Assembly (NCBI RefSeq): GCF_015831345.1 | Contig: NZ_JADWYS010000001.1 | Span: 3,562,618-3,626,617 of the forward strand | Length of the DNA stretch: 64,000 bases | From: Caenimonas aquaedulcis | GTDB lineage: Bacteria; Pseudomonadota; Gammaproteobacteria; Burkholderiales; Burkholderiaceae_C | Direction: 5' to 3' | Shown here: in pieces, positions 42,172 to 50,681 of the stretch | Position numbering within the stretch: the stretch's first letter is position 1 | Layout of the letters: each line of letters opens with the position of its first letter | Made by a program: the position numbers and the translations under genes | The notes under the pieces: generated by a model | What the model saw: only the letters and a program-made list of their open reading frames with translations | Told to the model about the DNA's origin: nothing | Databases searched by the model: none

Positions 42172-45030
42172 GTGAACACCACCGTCTTCGACCTGCTTTC
42201 CAGCCGTGCACAAGCGACGCCGGACACCCTTGCGATCCACGCCCATGGACGCACGGGACTCTCCTTCGCGCAACTGCGCGACCACATCGTCTCGATCCAG
42301 TCCTCCCTCAACCGGCTCGGCGCGGGCCGCGGCGATCGCGTGGCCATCGTCCTTCCCGGAGGCCCCGAGCTGGCCACGGCCTGCCTGGGCGTGGCCGCGT
42401 GCTCGATCGCGACGCCGGTCAACCCGGACTTCAAGCAGGCCGAATACGAAGTGGTGCTGGCCCGCCTGGCACCCCGCATCGTGCTGACCCTCGCGGGCGG
42501 ACAGCATCCTGTTCGCGCCGCGGCCCGGGCGCTGAACATCCCGGTGATCGATGTCGTGCCCCGGCAGGGCGCGGCCGCCGGCGCTTTCGACCTCGCCAGT
42601 GCCGCCCCCACCGGCCTCACCGCCGCCAGGCCCGGGCTCGCGCAGCCTGGCGATGTCGCGCTCATCCTGCAGACCTCCGGCACCACCTCCGTTCCCAAGA
42701 CGGTGCCATTGACGCAGGACAACCTCGTCGCATCCGCCGGCAACCTCGCACGCTCGCTGCAACTGACCGCGCAGGACCGCTGCTTGCATTTCCTGCCGAT
42801 GTTCCACATCGGCGGCATCGTGGACGTGCTCATCGCGCCCTTGCTCGTGGGGGGCTCGACTTTCATCGCGCCGAGCTTTTCCTCGGCCGAGTTTTTCCGG
42901 GACATGGAGGACTTCAAGCCGACGTGGACGCAGGCCGTCCCGGTGATGCTCCAGGAAATCCTGAACAACGCGGATGCGCACGCGGACATCGTGGCGCACC
43001 ACTCCTTGCGATTCGTTCGCTCCGTTTCGGCGCCGCTTCCTGCGGTGTTGATGGAGGCATTCGAAAAGCGATTCAAGGTCCCCGTCATCGAAATTTTCGG
43101 CATGACCGAGACCGCCGGGGTGATCACGAGCAATCCGCTGCCTCCGGCGAAGCGGATTGCCGGCTCCGTCGGCATTGCCGCCGGAACGCAGGTGCGGATC
43201 GTGGACGCGAAGAACCAGTCGATGAACGCCGGGCAGATCGGCGAAGTCGTCGTGAGCGGCGCCAACCTGATGGGCGGCTACGACGCCGACCCCAAGGAAA
43301 ACGAGCGCCTCTTCTCCGAAGTCGGCTTTCGCACCGGCGACCTCGGCTACCTCGACGCGGACGGCTATCTCTTCCTGACCGGCCGCGTGAAGGACATGAT
43401 CAACCGCGGCGGCGAGAAAGTGTCGCCGCACGAAGTCGATCAGCTCCTGCTGTCGCATCCCGCGGTCGCCGATGCCGCGAGCTTCGCGGTTCCACACGCG
43501 ACCCTGGGCGAGGACGTCGGCGCGGTCGTGGTGCTCAGGGATGGCGCGAAGGCGACGCAGGAAGAGCTCACGGCCTTCCTGCGCGACCGGCTCGCGTTCT
43601 TCAAGATTCCTCGCGTGATGCACTTCATCGACGCGATCCCGCGCGGCGCGAACGGCAAGCTGCAACGGGCGGTGTTGACGGAAAGATTCGGCAAGGCGGC
43701 GGCGGCCGCCGCCGGCGCGCGTGCCGAGTTCGTGGCGCCGCAGGACCCCGTGGGCAAGCTCATCGCGTCGATGTGGCAGGACATCCTGAAAGTCGACGCG
43801 GTCGGCATGAACGATGACTTCTTCGCCCTGGGCGGCGAGTCCCTGAAGGCCGCGAGCTTCGTGAACGCCCTGCAGCAGAAGTGGGGCGACACGCTGTATG
43901 TGTCCTCCGTGTTCGACGCGCCCACGCTCGCCCGCTACGAAAACTACCTCAAGCAGCACTACCCCGACGTCGTCGCCCGCATGCTCGGCCAGTCCGTTGC
44001 GCCCAAGGCCGCCGAGAGCAAGGTCACGCCGGCCATGATCGACCAGTTGCGCGCGGCGATCGCGCGTCCTGCGCCGATGCTCGCGCGCCCGGCGCGCAAG
44101 AACCCGCCGGCGGTGTTCGTGCTGAGCCCGCCGCGCTCGGGCTCCACGCTGCTGCGTGCCATGCTCGGCGGCCATCCGGACCTGTTCTCGCCGCCCGAGC
44201 TCTACCTGCTGTCCTTCAACACCCTGGCGGACCGCAAGGCCTGGTTCTCCGGGTCGCAGCGCTTCCAGCTGGAAGGCAACATCCGCGCGTTGATGCAGAT
44301 CCGCAACCAGCCGCTCGAGGAAGTGCAGGCCTTCATGGCGGACCTCGAGGCCAAGGCGTATCCCACGCAGGACTACTACCGCATGATGCAGGAGTGGCTC
44401 GGCAAGCGGCTCATCGTCGACAAGACGCCCGCCTACGCCATCCATCCCGAGACGCTCGAGCGCGCCGAGGACTACTTCGAGGATGCGATCTACATCCACC
44501 TGCTGCGCCACCCCTACGGCATGATCCGCTCCTTCGAGGAAGCCAAGCTCGAGCAACTCTGGTATCCGCGGCTCGTCGGCGCCGATGCGGGCCACCCCGA
44601 TGCGAGTCCCTATGGCCGCCGGCAGCTCGCGGAGATGATCTGGGTGATCCTCCACGAGAACATCCTGGCTTTCCTGAAGAAGATCCCGGCCGCGCGGCAG
44701 TTCCAGCTGCGTTTCGAGAACGTGGTGGGCCATCCCGAAGCGGCCATGCGCGACGTCTGCGCGCGCCTCGGGCTGGACTACGCGCCTGCCATGGTGACGC
44801 CGCAACAGGATCAGAAACAGCGCATGACCGACGGCATCCACGCGGTCTCGCGCATGATCGGCGACCCGAAATTCCACCAGCACAAGAAAATCGAGTCGGG
44901 CGTGGCCGACACCTGGAAGAGCGCCTACGAGATCGACTTCCTGTGCGAGGCCACGATCCGGCTCGCACAATCCCTCGGCTACACCGAGACCGTGGCGGAC
45001 GTGCGCGGCCGGGAAGACATCGAGATATGA
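42172..45030 (+). CDS. Acyl-AMP ligase - PCP - sulfotransferase fusion
   Basis: 952 residues. Residues about 1-510 form an ANL-family adenylating enzyme resembling oxalyl-CoA-synthetase/AAE3-type ligases: P-loop LQTSGTTSVPK from L166, FGMTETAGV, and TGDLGYLDADGYLFLTGR. A carrier domain follows with Ppant site Ser557 in FFALGGES. The last ~310 residues are a PAPS sulfotransferase with VFVLSPPRSGSTLLRAML (from 648) and HLLRHPYGMIRSFEE. It should load an acyl group on its own carrier and allow sulfation. Such sulfotransferase domains occur at the ends of some PKS/NRPS lines. GTG at 42172 with GGAG 8 bp upstream is the start. Stop overlaps the NRPS gene (ATGA). Confidence 0.85.
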   Translation: MNTTVFDLLSSRAQATPDTLAIHAHGRTGLSFAQLRDHIVSIQSSLNRLGAGRGDRVAIVLPGGPELATACLGVAACSIATPVNPDFKQAEYEVVLARLAPRIVLTLAGGQHPVRAAARALNIPVIDVVPRQGAAAGAFDLASAAPTGLTAARPGLAQPGDVALILQTSGTTSVPKTVPLTQDNLVASAGNLARSLQLTAQDRCLHFLPMFHIGGIVDVLIAPLLVGGSTFIAPSFSSAEFFRDMEDFKPTWTQAVPVMLQEILNNADAHADIVAHHSLRFVRSVSAPLPAVLMEAFEKRFKVPVIEIFGMTETAGVITSNPLPPAKRIAGSVGIAAGTQVRIVDAKNQSMNAGQIGEVVVSGANLMGGYDADPKENERLFSEVGFRTGDLGYLDADGYLFLTGRVKDMINRGGEKVSPHEVDQLLLSHPAVADAASFAVPHATLGEDVGAVVVLRDGAKATQEELTAFLRDRLAFFKIPRVMHFIDAIPRGANGKLQRAVLTERFGKAAAAAAGARAEFVAPQDPVGKLIASMWQDILKVDAVGMNDDFFALGGESLKAASFVNALQQKWGDTLYVSSVFDAPTLARYENYLKQHYPDVVARMLGQSVAPKAAESKVTPAMIDQLRAAIARPAPMLARPARKNPPAVFVLSPPRSGSTLLRAMLGGHPDLFSPPELYLLSFNTLADRKAWFSGSQRFQLEGNIRALMQIRNQPLEEVQAFMADLEAKAYPTQDYYRMMQEWLGKRLIVDKTPAYAIHPETLERAEDYFEDAIYIHLLRHPYGMIRSFEEAKLEQLWYPRLVGADAGHPDASPYGRRQLAEMIWVILHENILAFLKKIPAARQFQLRFENVVGHPEAAMRDVCARLGLDYAPAMVTPQQDQKQRMTDGIHAVSRMIGDPKFHQHKKIESGVADTWKSAYEIDFLCEATIRLAQSLGYTETVADVRGREDIEI

Positions 45031-48000
45031 CACCCATCGCGGACTATCTGGCCGAGCTCGCGCGGCTGGATGTGAAGTTGTGGGTGGAGGACGGAAAGCT
45101 TCGGGTCAACGCACCGCAGGGGGTGATGACCCCGGAGCTCAAGGCGGCGCTGTCGTCGCGCAAGCCGGAGCTGCTCGAATTCCTCGGCCGCGCGGAGCTT
45201 CCCTCGACCGGGTCGGACGCGCTGGTGCCCCGTGCGGCCGGCGGCCGCATCCCGCTCACCCACGGCCAGGAGCGCATCTGGTCGCTGGCCAAGCTCGAGC
45301 CGCGCAGCAGCGTCTACAACGTGCCCACGGTGTTCCGCCTAACCGGCGCGCTGGACAAGGGCGCGCTCGAGACGGCGCTGGCCGCGCTGCTGCGCCGGCA
45401 CGACATCCTGCGCACGGTGTTTCCCGGGACGGACCTCACCGATGCGCACCAGAGCATCCTCGAGCCTTGGCCCGTCACCGTGCCCCTCGCGCGAATCGGC
45501 CCCGACCTGGCCAAGCTGCCGCAGGACAAGGCGAAGCGTGCGCTGCACGGCCTGCTGCACGACGAGGCCGGCAAGCCGTTCGACCTCGAGCGCGGTCCGT
45601 TGTGGCGGGTCAAGCTCTTCGAGATTGCGCCCGGGGACCACATCCTCGCCTTCACGATGCATCACATCGCTTTCGACGGCGTGTCCAAGGCGATCTTCCT
45701 CGATGAACTGGCGGCGGAATACCGCGCGGCGATCGAGGGCCGTGCGCGCGACGACGCTCCTCCGGCGCTGCACTTCGCGGATTTCGCCGTCTGGCAGCGT
45801 GCCCGGATGGACGACGCGGCGCTGGAGCGCCAGCTCGGGTACTGGAAGGAGCGGCTGGCCGGAAACGTGCCCGCGCTCGCCACGCCCAACGAAAAGCCGC
45901 GACCGGCCGGAAAGGGCCGCTCCGGCAGCATCCAGTTCCAGGTGCCGCCTGCCTTGACGCAGGCACTCGTCGAGCTCGGGGCCAGGGAGCAGGCGAGCCT
46001 CTTCGTCGTGCTGCTGGCCGCGTTCAACGTCGTGCTGCACGGCTACACCGGCCAGCGCGACCTGGTCGTCGTGTCGCCGATGGCCAGCCGCGACAAGGCC
46101 GAGATCGAGCGCATGCTCGGCTACTTCAACAACATCGTGGTCCTGCGCACCGACCTCTCGGGCAACCCGACGATGCGCGAGTTGATCGGCCAGGTGCGCA
46201 GGCGCGCGGTCGAGGCCTTCGACAACCAGTACGTGCCCCTGCAGCATCTCGCGCAGTTGCCCAACCTCGTGCGCACGCCGCTCACGCGCGCGATGTTCTC
46301 GTTCCAGGACGCGTCGAGCCGCACGCTGGACTTGCCGGGGCTCGAGGCACGGGCCCTGACCGTGCGCAAGGACGCGGCGGACTTCGACATCGCCCTCTAC
46401 ACCGAGCGCGAAGGCGACCGCATCACCGGCGTGCTGGATTACAACGCGGACATCTTCGCGCCCGAACGCATCAAGCGCTTGCTGCAACGCTTCGTGCACC
46501 TGCTCGGCATGCTGGGCGAGGACCCGGACCGCCGCCTCGACGCGATGCCGTCCTATGGACGGCCGCTCGGGGAGATCGAGCAGCTGTTGCAGGGCCACCC
46601 GCAGATCGACCAGGCGGTGCTCGTTCCCGACACCGCGAGCGGCCAGTTGAACGCGTACCTCGTGCTCAACGAACACGACGTGCCCAGCCTGGACGCCGTG
46701 CGCGCGTACGCGGCGAAGAAGCTTCCGGCGTACCGGGTTCCCGCGACCTTCATTCCAGTGGACGAGATGCCGCTGGCGGCGGACGGCTCCGTGGACCGGG
46801 CCGCGCTGCCGGCGCCGGCGACCGACCGCAGCCGCCTGCCCACCGAATACGCCGCGCCTCGCACTCCGCTGGAGCAGTCGCTGGCGGAAATCTGGAAGAA
46901 GGTGCTGTGGCTGGACCATGAGGTCGGCATCCATGACCGCTTCCGCGACCTCGGCGGGCATTCCCTCCTGTCGGTCCAGCTGGTGGTCGAAGTCGAGAAG
47001 GCGCTGCAACGGCCCGTGCCGCCGCGCGCCCTCGCCACGCTCAACACCGTGGCGGAACTTGCGGTGGCGCTCGAGCAGGGCGGTGGCGATGACGCGGCCG
47101 AACCGAAAATGCCTGCGGGCAGCGTGCTGCCGGCGGATATCTATCACGGCCTGCGCAGCCACACCGCTTCGTGGGAAGGCAAGCGCGCGTCCCCCGATTC
47201 GGTGATGGTGGGCCTGAACACCGATGGCTCGCGGCAGGCCTTGTTCTGGTGCCTGCAACGCTACCAGGAGCTCACGCAGCTCGCGCGCTACCTCGGGCCC
47301 GACCAACCCGTCTACGGGATGCGCTCCGGGAACCGGGTGATGGTGAAGACGCAGGAGAACATCGAGCTCCTCGCGCAGCACTACGTGGGCGAAATCCTGG
47401 CCGTGCAACCCGAGGGCCCGTACCTCGTCGGCGGCAATTGCCAGGCCGCCCTCATCGCGTTCCAGGTGGCGAGCCGGCTGCGCGCGCTGGGTCACGAGAT
47501 CACACTGCTCGTGATGCAGGAAAAATTCGCGCCTTTCCCGTACGACGGGCCGGTGGCCCTGCTGTTCGGCGACAGGAGCGACTACAACCCGCTGCGCTAC
47601 TTCAAGTCGCCCCACCAGGGCTGGCACAAGTACTACAGCGGGCCGGTGTCCTTTACGCAGATCCAGGGCGGCCACGGCCAGTTCTTCCGTGAGCCGAACG
47701 TGCAGGTTTTGACATCCACGATCAAAAAGTACGTCGAGGCCGCGCAGGCAGGAACTTTCGCTTCGGACGTCGCTCGCACACCGGGCGCGGCGGGGCAGGT
47801 GCTTGCGCCGCAGGCGTGCCGGGCGGGCATCGCGGCGGATGTCCCGACGCACGTGCTGGCGGGACAGCCCCTTTCGTTGAAGGTGCGCCTCACGAACGCC
47901 AGCCCGGTCGACTGGCAGCCGTCGAGCTCGAGCGGGCTTTATCTGGCGAACACCTGGTCGGACGCTCAGGGCAGCGTCAAGGTATGGCTCGACGGTCGCG

Positions 48001-48173
48001 CGCCGATCGATCCGGCTTTGGCCGCGGGCGCATCGCGCGAGATGCAGCTCGACGTCACGGCGCCGGCACAGCCGGGGCGCTGGCGGCTCGACATCGACAT
48101 CGTCGACGAAGGCGTGGGCTGGTTCAGGGACAGGGGATCCAAACCCTGTCAGATAGAATTGTCTGTGGTTTGA
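45027..48173 (+). CDS. NRPS: docking - C - adenylation remnant - PCP - TE - beta-sandwich
   Basis: 1048 residues. Residues 1-55 match the TubC-type docking domain. A condensation domain (about 72-505) has the active HHIAFDG at 212-218. Directly after it, at about 510-600, comes only the small C-terminal subdomain of an adenylation domain (YGRPLGEIEQLL, LPAYRVPATFIPVDEMPL, DGSVDRAALPAP); the ~400-residue core is absent. A carrier domain follows (Ser646 in DLGGHS), then a thioesterase (about 700-900) with Cys805 in GGNCQA at the nucleophile place. A C-terminal beta-sandwich (about 935-1048; SSGLYLANTW, GVGWFRDRGS) ends the protein. The carrier must be loaded in trans. Upstream partner is the ligase-PCP-sulfotransferase; a PPTase lies downstream. 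Confidence 0.87.
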   Translation: MTPIADYLAELARLDVKLWVEDGKLRVNAPQGVMTPELKAALSSRKPELLEFLGRAELPSTGSDALVPRAAGGRIPLTHGQERIWSLAKLEPRSSVYNVPTVFRLTGALDKGALETALAALLRRHDILRTVFPGTDLTDAHQSILEPWPVTVPLARIGPDLAKLPQDKAKRALHGLLHDEAGKPFDLERGPLWRVKLFEIAPGDHILAFTMHHIAFDGVSKAIFLDELAAEYRAAIEGRARDDAPPALHFADFAVWQRARMDDAALERQLGYWKERLAGNVPALATPNEKPRPAGKGRSGSIQFQVPPALTQALVELGAREQASLFVVLLAAFNVVLHGYTGQRDLVVVSPMASRDKAEIERMLGYFNNIVVLRTDLSGNPTMRELIGQVRRRAVEAFDNQYVPLQHLAQLPNLVRTPLTRAMFSFQDASSRTLDLPGLEARALTVRKDAADFDIALYTEREGDRITGVLDYNADIFAPERIKRLLQRFVHLLGMLGEDPDRRLDAMPSYGRPLGEIEQLLQGHPQIDQAVLVPDTASGQLNAYLVLNEHDVPSLDAVRAYAAKKLPAYRVPATFIPVDEMPLAADGSVDRAALPAPATDRSRLPTEYAAPRTPLEQSLAEIWKKVLWLDHEVGIHDRFRDLGGHSLLSVQLVVEVEKALQRPVPPRALATLNTVAELAVALEQGGGDDAAEPKMPAGSVLPADIYHGLRSHTASWEGKRASPDSVMVGLNTDGSRQALFWCLQRYQELTQLARYLGPDQPVYGMRSGNRVMVKTQENIELLAQHYVGEILAVQPEGPYLVGGNCQAALIAFQVASRLRALGHEITLLVMQEKFAPFPYDGPVALLFGDRSDYNPLRYFKSPHQGWHKYYSGPVSFTQIQGGHGQFFREPNVQVLTSTIKKYVEAAQAGTFASDVARTPGAAGQVLAPQACRAGIAADVPTHVLAGQPLSLKVRLTNASPVDWQPSSSSGLYLANTWSDAQGSVKVWLDGRAPIDPALAAGASREMQLDVTAPAQPGRWRLDIDIVDEGVGWFRDRGSKPCQIELSVV

Positions 48174-48211
48174 TCACGAGTTGAACCTTTCGTATTTCAG
48201 GAGCTTCGAGA

Positions 48212-49339
48212 ATGCAGGACAGGCTGGCGAACAATCTTTGGTACCGAAGGCTGGATGCGGCCATCAAGCAGCAGGGCGGCATGTTCAATGCGCACCTGCA
48301 CCTCGACCGGGCGGGCACGCTCGACGAGGTGTACATGGAGAGCATCGGGCACCGGATCCTCGACACCTCGCACATCTCGCTGCACCGCAAGCACAGCCTG
48401 ATCACCAACCTGCACTCGGGCAAGGCCTACTCGCACGAGGACTTCCATCGCCGGGTCAATGCGTTCCTGGACGAGATGGTCGCCTGCAATACCGTGCGCG
48501 CCGACACGCTCGTCGACGTCACGGCGGACGGCCTGGGCATGACGGCGCTCAAGTGGATGATGGACATCAAGAAGCAGCGCGCCGGCCAGATCGACGTGCG
48601 CATCGGCACCTATTCGCCGTTCGGCTTCGACGACGCCGACCCGGCCCGCTGGAACCTGATGGTCGAAGGCGCGAAGCTGGCGGATTTCCTGGCGGCGCTG
48701 CCCGAAGCCGACGACACGGATGAATACCCGAGCCACATCGGCTTCTACGAGCACTGCAAGCGCATGCTGCTGCTCGCCAAGGAGCACGGCAAGATGCTGC
48801 ACGTGCACACCGACCAGCGCAACGAGCCCACCGAGGACGGCACCGAGCAGGTCGTGCAGTGCGTGAAGGAATTCGGCGCGCCGCCTTCGGAGAACGGTGA
48901 GCCGTCGGTCTGGGCGGTGCACGGCATCTCGCCGTCCACCTACGACGATGCGCGCTTCGATCGTCTGGTGGAGGGGATGGTCAAGTACAACGTCGGCATG
49001 ATCACCTGCCCGTCGGCCGCGCTGGGCATGCGCCAACTGCGCCCGGTCAACACGCCGACCTACAACTCGATCCCGCGCATCCTGGAAATGGTCGCGGCCG
49101 GCGTGCACGTGCGCGTGGGTTCGGACAACATCGCGGACATCTGCTCGCCGAGCACGACCGCCGACCTCGTGGACGAAATCTATGTGCTTTCCGCGGCGCT
49201 GCGCTTCTACCAGCCCGACATCCTGGCGCGCCTCGCATGCGGCAAGCTCCTGGACGAAAGCCAGAAGAATTTCGTGCGCGACCACCTCGCCAAGAACAAG
49301 CTCGAGATCGAGAAGTTCCTCAGCCAGCGCCAGCTCTAG
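48212..49339 (+). CDS. Amidohydrolase-superfamily enzyme (cytosine-deaminase-like group)
   Basis: 375 residues. Metal-binding HxH is present as NAHLHLD (about residue 26-32), HVHTD in the middle, HG in WAVHGIS, and the terminal Asp in VGSDN. The order fits metal-dependent hydrolases or deaminases of the cytosine deaminase type. No signal peptide. It lies 38 bp after the NRPS gene and 8 bp before the PPTase gene, so it is in the assembly-line operon and may process a precursor or the product by hydrolysis or deamination. Substrate is unknown. Confidence 0.85.
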   Translation: MQDRLANNLWYRRLDAAIKQQGGMFNAHLHLDRAGTLDEVYMESIGHRILDTSHISLHRKHSLITNLHSGKAYSHEDFHRRVNAFLDEMVACNTVRADTLVDVTADGLGMTALKWMMDIKKQRAGQIDVRIGTYSPFGFDDADPARWNLMVEGAKLADFLAALPEADDTDEYPSHIGFYEHCKRMLLLAKEHGKMLHVHTDQRNEPTEDGTEQVVQCVKEFGAPPSENGEPSVWAVHGISPSTYDDARFDRLVEGMVKYNVGMITCPSAALGMRQLRPVNTPTYNSIPRILEMVAAGVHVRVGSDNIADICSPSTTADLVDEIYVLSAALRFYQPDILARLACGKLLDESQKNFVRDHLAKNKLEIEKFLSQRQL

Positions 49340-49347
49340 CGCGAGCC

Positions 49348-50166
49348 ATGCGGCCCGATGCTCCATCGAGCCCGCAGGAGTCTGTGGCCGTCGTGTTGCT
49401 GCGCATCGGCTCCCGGGGTGCGCCCTCGTCGCTCCGGCAAGTGGTCGATGCGTGCCCGGCGAAATCGCTATGGCAGCACGCCGGCATGGGGGTCGCTCCG
49501 CCAACGCCCGTCTTCCTCGAGATTGAACCGGACGCAGCACTGCTCGCCGCCGCCGGGAAAGTCCTGAGCACGGAGGAAGCCGCGCGCGCAAGCAAGCTGC
49601 GCGACGCGGATGCCCGAAGCGCCTTCACCCTCGCGCACGCGTGCCTTCGCATGTGGCTCGCACGTGAAATCGACGCTTCTGCGGCGGATCTCGAATTCGA
49701 GGCGGGACAGTTCGGCAAGCCCAGCCTCGTGCATGGAAATGGGGTGCTGCATTTCAACCTTTCGCGGCGGCCCGGCTGGGCAGCCATCGCCCTGGGGACC
49801 GTCGCGCTGGGGGTGGACGTCGAGGTCATCCGTCCCGACATCGACATTGCGGGCATCGCCGGCCGGTTCTACACCGATGAAGAGCGGCGCCACGTGCTCG
49901 CCGGGGGCCACGGCCCATCCCTTGGCCGGTTCTTCGCGATATGGTCGAGAAAGGAAGCGCTGCTGAAAGCCGCGGGGCTGGGCGTGGACTCCCTGGGCGC
50001 GGCTGCGGCGCTAAAATCGGCGGCTACCCTGACGGACGACTCGGGGGCGTCCAGGTCGTACGCCGTGCACTCGCTCGAATCGCCCGCGGAATGCTCCCTG
50101 GCGCTGGCGACCGAAGTGTCCCCGGCGTTTCCTGCAAAGACATGGCCCAATCCAACGCACAATTGA
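49348..50166 (+). CDS. Sfp-type 4'-phosphopantetheinyl transferase
   Basis: 272 residues. Family marks are FNLSRRPGWAAIAL, GVDVEVI with two of the metal ligands, and WSRKEALLKAAGLG with the conserved Trp, Lys and Glu. It adds the phosphopantetheine arm of CoA to carrier-protein serines (Ser557 and Ser646 of the two upstream proteins). The N-terminal 60 residues are variable. The ATG at 49348 is the likely start; the reading frame continues upstream into the amidohydrolase gene. Its presence in the operon shows that the assembly line is self-contained for activation. The end overlaps the next gene by 25 bp. Confidence 0.9.
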   Translation: MRPDAPSSPQESVAVVLLRIGSRGAPSSLRQVVDACPAKSLWQHAGMGVAPPTPVFLEIEPDAALLAAAGKVLSTEEAARASKLRDADARSAFTLAHACLRMWLAREIDASAADLEFEAGQFGKPSLVHGNGVLHFNLSRRPGWAAIALGTVALGVDVEVIRPDIDIAGIAGRFYTDEERRHVLAGGHGPSLGRFFAIWSRKEALLKAAGLGVDSLGAAAALKSAATLTDDSGASRSYAVHSLESPAECSLALATEVSPAFPAKTWPNPTHN

Positions 50167-50660
50167 TCCCGCGCCCCTGCGCGGACCTCCCCGAGTTCCA
50201 GCGCTTCGTCCAGCAGGCGTACCGCAAGGAAGCGCTGATGCAGCAGACCGGCGGGGGCGATGCTTTCGTCGAGGCAGCCGCACCCATCATCCGCAAGAGC
50301 GTGCTGCAGGCGGCGCCCTATGCCTCGCCGACCAGCAAACGGGTCCATGAACTGCGCCGCATGGGCGTGCCGGACGACGTGCTGGACCGTGCGCTGGCGC
50401 GTGCATGGCTCGATGGCGCGGACGAGTTCTACGTGCCCCGCCCGGACAGGCGCCAGATATTCCTCGGCACGGCGGCGCTGCTCTTCTACTCCGTGGCCAT
50501 CGTGATCGTGGGGCTGATCGAAGCCGTGAATTACCTACATCATGCGCATCCCGATATCGCTTCCGTCCTGCTCGGCGCGCCGCCGCTGATGGCCATCTGC
50601 GGGGTGCCCGTGGTGCTGGTCATCTTCCTGCTGCTGCGCAAAATCGTCCATCGCAACTGA
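50142..50660 (+). CDS. Small membrane protein of unknown function
   Basis: 172 residues, not recognised. The N-terminal ~100 residues are soluble and helical (PEFQRFVQQAYRKEALM, RVHELRRMGVPDDVLDRALA). Two C-terminal membrane helices (about 108-130 and 142-165) are joined by a short loop (LHHAHPD). It starts inside the PPTase gene (25 bp overlap) and lies 21 bp before ugd, so it links the assembly-line and nucleotide-sugar genes. It might anchor an enzyme to the membrane, but no function can be assigned. Confidence 0.75.
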   Translation: MAQSNAQLIPRPCADLPEFQRFVQQAYRKEALMQQTGGGDAFVEAAAPIIRKSVLQAAPYASPTSKRVHELRRMGVPDDVLDRALARAWLDGADEFYVPRPDRRQIFLGTAALLFYSVAIVIVGLIEAVNYLHHAHPDIASVLLGAPPLMAICGVPVVLVIFLLLRKIVHRN

Positions 50661-50681
50661 TCTTCCCGCACAGGAACAAGC

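Noticed and set aside
42124..45033. Long antisense frame opposite the ligase-PCP-sulfotransferase gene, and others opposite the cyclase (27630-29978) and NRPS (45339-47852).
   Set aside because: Typical high-GC shadows with Arg/His-rich translation and no recognisable domain; the sense genes have complete motifs.
41369..50166. A monobactam (sulfazecin-type) pathway, suggested by a sulfotransferase plus a Cys thioesterase.
   Set aside because: There is no amino-acid adenylation domain, no diaminopropionate genes and a different sulfotransferase type fused to a ligase. The evidence does not reach a product class.
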